Shown here piece after piece: positions 45,164 through 46,945 of a stretch of 46,945 nt of DNA. The DNA comes from Alphaproteobacteria bacterium (GTDB lineage Bacteria; Pseudomonadota; Alphaproteobacteria; ATCC43930; CGMCC-115725). Location: positions 1 through 46,945 of the forward strand of contig JASHOB010000239.1 in assembly GCA_030041335.1 (NCBI GenBank), in the 5' to 3' direction. The position numbers were made by a program, and so were the translations under genes. Numbering within the stretch: position 1 is the stretch's first letter; every line of letters starts with the position of its first letter. A model generated the notes under the pieces. That model saw only the letters and a list, made by a program, of their open reading frames with translations, did not search any database and had not been told where the DNA came from.

Positions 45164-46143
45164 CCGCGAACGAGCTCGATCTGCGGTCGCTTGCCGCCGG
45201 GATCCGCGCCGGACCTGGGCTGACGGCCAAGGCAGATATCGGCCTGGTCGCCAGCCGGCTCGGCCTCTCCGGCCGGTCCGTCGTACCGGTCGGCGACGAC
45301 TGCGCCGCCATTCCGGACGGCGAGGGCTATCTGCTGTTCGCGATCGAGGGCTTCATGAACGAGTTTGTCGCGGACGATCCGTGGTTCGCCGGCTGGTGCG
45401 GCGTCATGGTCAATCTCTCTGACATAGCGGCCATGGGTGGACGGCCGCTGGCGGTCGTTGATGCGCTCTGGGCCGAAGACGAAGGCGCGGCGACGCCTGT
45501 TCTCGACGGCCTGCGATCGGCGGCGGAACGCTTCGGCGTGCCGATCGTCGGCGGCCACAGCAATCTCCGCTGCGACCGCGGCCAGCTTTCGGTGGCCGTC
45601 CTCGGTCGCGCCGCCTGCCTGCTTACCAGCTTCGATGCCCAGCCCGGCGACCGGCTCGTCATGGCCGTCGACCTGCGTGGGCGCTACCGCGAACCGTTTT
45701 CGAATTGGGAGGCGGCGACCGACGCTACGGCGGAGCGGTTGCGCCGCGACCTCGATCTGCTGCCGCAGATCGCCGAGGCCGGGCTCTGCCGCGCCGCCAA
45801 GGACATCAGCCAGGGCGGAATCGTTGGCACTGCGGCCATGCTGGCCGAATGCTCAGGCGTGGCGATACAGATCGATGTCAGTGCTGTGCCGAGACCGCCG
45901 CGCGTCGCGCTCGACCGCTGGCTGACCAGCTTTCCGAGCTTCGGCTACTTGCTCGCGGTTGCGCCAGGGCAGGTGCCCGCCGTGTTGCGGCTCTTTTCCG
46001 CGCGCGACATCGCCGTGGCCGAGGTCGGCGCGGTTGCTGAGGGACATGCTATCTCGATCACTAACGGCGGCGAGGCCGAAACCGTCTGGGACTTTGCCGC
46101 GCGACGGCTGCTCGGCTGTGCGTCGGCGGCGATCACGACATGA
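45160..46143 (+). CDS. AIR synthase-like protein, Sll0787 family (Nit1C)
   Basis: This 327-residue protein belongs to the PurM/AIR synthase-like ATP-dependent ligase/kinase superfamily and is the fifth gene of Nit1C clusters. The N-terminal half has the VGDDCAAIPDGEGYLLFAIEGF stretch (about 44-65, with metal/phosphate-binding Asp residues), CGVMVNLSDIAAMGGRPLAVVDAL (about 80-103) and VPIVGGHSNLR (about 127-137). The C-terminal half has AKDISQGGIVGTAAMLAECSG (about 210-230). These correspond to the two PurM domains; related proteins include thiamine-monophosphate kinase, SelD and HypE. The activated substrate is unknown. ATG 45160 overlaps the GNAT stop by 4 bases (ATGA) and the next gene overlaps likewise. 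Confidence 0.92.
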   Translation: MTANELDLRSLAAGIRAGPGLTAKADIGLVASRLGLSGRSVVPVGDDCAAIPDGEGYLLFAIEGFMNEFVADDPWFAGWCGVMVNLSDIAAMGGRPLAVVDALWAEDEGAATPVLDGLRSAAERFGVPIVGGHSNLRCDRGQLSVAVLGRAACLLTSFDAQPGDRLVMAVDLRGRYREPFSNWEAATDATAERLRRDLDLLPQIAEAGLCRAAKDISQGGIVGTAAMLAECSGVAIQIDVSAVPRPPRVALDRWLTSFPSFGYLLAVAPGQVPAVLRLFSARDIAVAEVGAVAEGHAISITNGGEAETVWDFAARRLLGCASAAITT

Positions 46144-46945
46144 ACCGCGGGCTGCGCATCGCGATCCTTGTGCACTCGACCAATCCGCGCGGCGGGGTCG
46201 CGCACGCGCTGGAGCTCGGCGACGCGCTGGCGCGTCTTGGCCACGATGTCGTGGTGCATGCGCCGGACGCGAGGGGAGGTGGGTTCTTCCGCGAGACGGT
46301 GTGCGCCACCGTCTGCATTCCGGCGTCTTTGTGTGGCACCGACATCACCGAGATGGTCGAGGCTCGCGTCGCTGATTACGTACGCTACTTCGAGGATCCG
46401 GGGCATCGCGGGTTCGACGTTTTCCATGCGCAGGACGGCATCTCGGGCAACGCGCTCGCCACGCTGACGGAGCGCAGGCTCATCCCGGGATTTGCACGCA
46501 CCGTCCATCATGTCGATGCGTTCCTTGACCCGAGACTCATGGCCCTGCAGACGCGATCGATTGAAACCGCGGTGGAGCTGTTCGTCGTCAGCCGCCACTG
46601 GCAGCAATACCTCAACGAAAGGTTCGGGCGGGCTTCGGTCGTCGTCGGCAACGGCGTGGACTGCGGGCGCTATTCGCCCGAGCCCGATGGCCGCGAGGAC
46701 GCATTGCGACGACGGCTTGGCCTCGCCACCGGTCCGGTCTTCCTCGCCGTCGGCGGCATCGAGGAGCGCAAGAATGCGATCCGCATCCTCGAGGCCTTCT
46801 GCGCAATCCGGCAACGCCACCCGTCCGCGCGGCTGGTGATCGTCGGCGGCGCCTCCGTCCTCGATCATCACGACTATCAAGCGCGCTTCGCCGCGACGCT
46901 GGCGCAAAGCGCGCTGCCGTCCGGCGCGGTGACGATCATGGGTCC
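46140..46945 (+). CDS. Glycosyltransferase family 4, MSMEG_0565 family (Nit1C), 3' end missing
   Basis: This gene runs off the right edge; 268 codons are visible. It starts at ATG 46140 within the ATGA overlap with the previous gene. The GT-B N-terminal domain opens with RIAILVHSTNPRGGVAHALELGDALARLG (about 5-33), a typical GGxxxH sugar-transferase glycine loop, and includes VFHAQDGISGNAL (about 94-106) and VVVGNGVDCGRYSPEPD (about 174-190). The C-terminal domain starts with FLAVGGIEERKNAIRILEAF (about 204-223), where ERKN is the family phosphate-binding lysine region. MSMEG_0565-family GT4 enzymes are a regular member of Nit1C clusters. A FAD-dependent oxidoreductase (MSMEG_0569 type) normally follows and would be expected just past the window. 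Confidence 0.92.
   Translation, partial: MNRGLRIAILVHSTNPRGGVAHALELGDALARLGHDVVVHAPDARGGGFFRETVCATVCIPASLCGTDITEMVEARVADYVRYFEDPGHRGFDVFHAQDGISGNALATLTERRLIPGFARTVHHVDAFLDPRLMALQTRSIETAVELFVVSRHWQQYLNERFGRASVVVGNGVDCGRYSPEPDGREDALRRRLGLATGPVFLAVGGIEERKNAIRILEAFCAIRQRHPSARLVIVGGASVLDHHDYQARFAATLAQSALPSGAVTIMG

Overview
The window is a high-GC chromosomal segment of an alphaproteobacterium. The evidence is gene content and order: rnj / DUF1467 / proS / lolC-lolD / dnaE and uvrA / ssb / gyrA / coaD are alphaproteobacterial neighbourhoods, the prolyl-tRNA synthetase is the short form without an editing insertion, and ssb carries a GTTC-N7-GTTC LexA box, the form used in that class. The order is probably Rhodospirillales or Hyphomicrobiales, but I cannot fix it from sequence alone. 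I see no rRNA, tRNA, insertion sequence, prophage or CRISPR array.

Positions 1-9889 are housekeeping on the + strand: the 3' part of RNase J, a small DUF1467 membrane protein, DNA-3-methyladenine glycosylase I, ProRS, a lipoprotein-release ABC transporter (permease and ATPase with 4-bp overlaps) and DnaE. Positions 9942-18436 are mixed metabolism: a luciferase-like flavin oxidoreductase (-), a 2OG-Fe(II) oxygenase, a TrpB2-type PLP enzyme, a PfkB sugar kinase with no standard start codon, an ABC-F ATPase, and a periplasmic PQQ alcohol dehydrogenase followed by a dihaem cytochrome c. Then alaS (+) abuts, stop codon to stop codon, an aldo/keto reductase (-). Next come an aldehyde dehydrogenase (-), a LigB/DODA-type dioxygenase (-) and an MFS transporter (+).

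Positions 26679-35620 are DNA metabolism: uvrA (-), an intervening MFS transporter, ssb with an SOS box and an unusual C-terminal extension, gyrA with a structured leader and Leu at the quinolone-determining position, and coaD overlapping gyrA. Positions 35734-39749 hold two tandem beta-lactamase-fold hydrolases (one exported, one not), mazG (-) and a small secreted protein with an internal two-Cys repeat.

The right end (40301-46945) is the most interesting part. It is a Nit1C-type cluster: MSMEG_0572/Sll0783-family protein, Nit1 nitrilase, variant radical SAM protein (MSMEG_0568 family), GNAT acetyltransferase, AIR-synthase-like protein (Sll0787 family) and a GT4 glycosyltransferase that runs off the edge. 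From the nitrilase onward the genes overlap, so they read as one operon. It is preceded by a sigma-54 promoter matching the -24/-12 consensus and by a divergent MocR/GntR-type PLP-binding regulator. Two pairs of direct repeats with 12-bp periodicity lie in the shared control region. Nit1C clusters are linked to cyanide or nitrile nitrogen assimilation, but the product of the full pathway is unknown. The sigma-54 promoter plus MocR arrangement suggests dual control by nitrogen status and by a PLP- or amino-compound-sensing repressor or activator.
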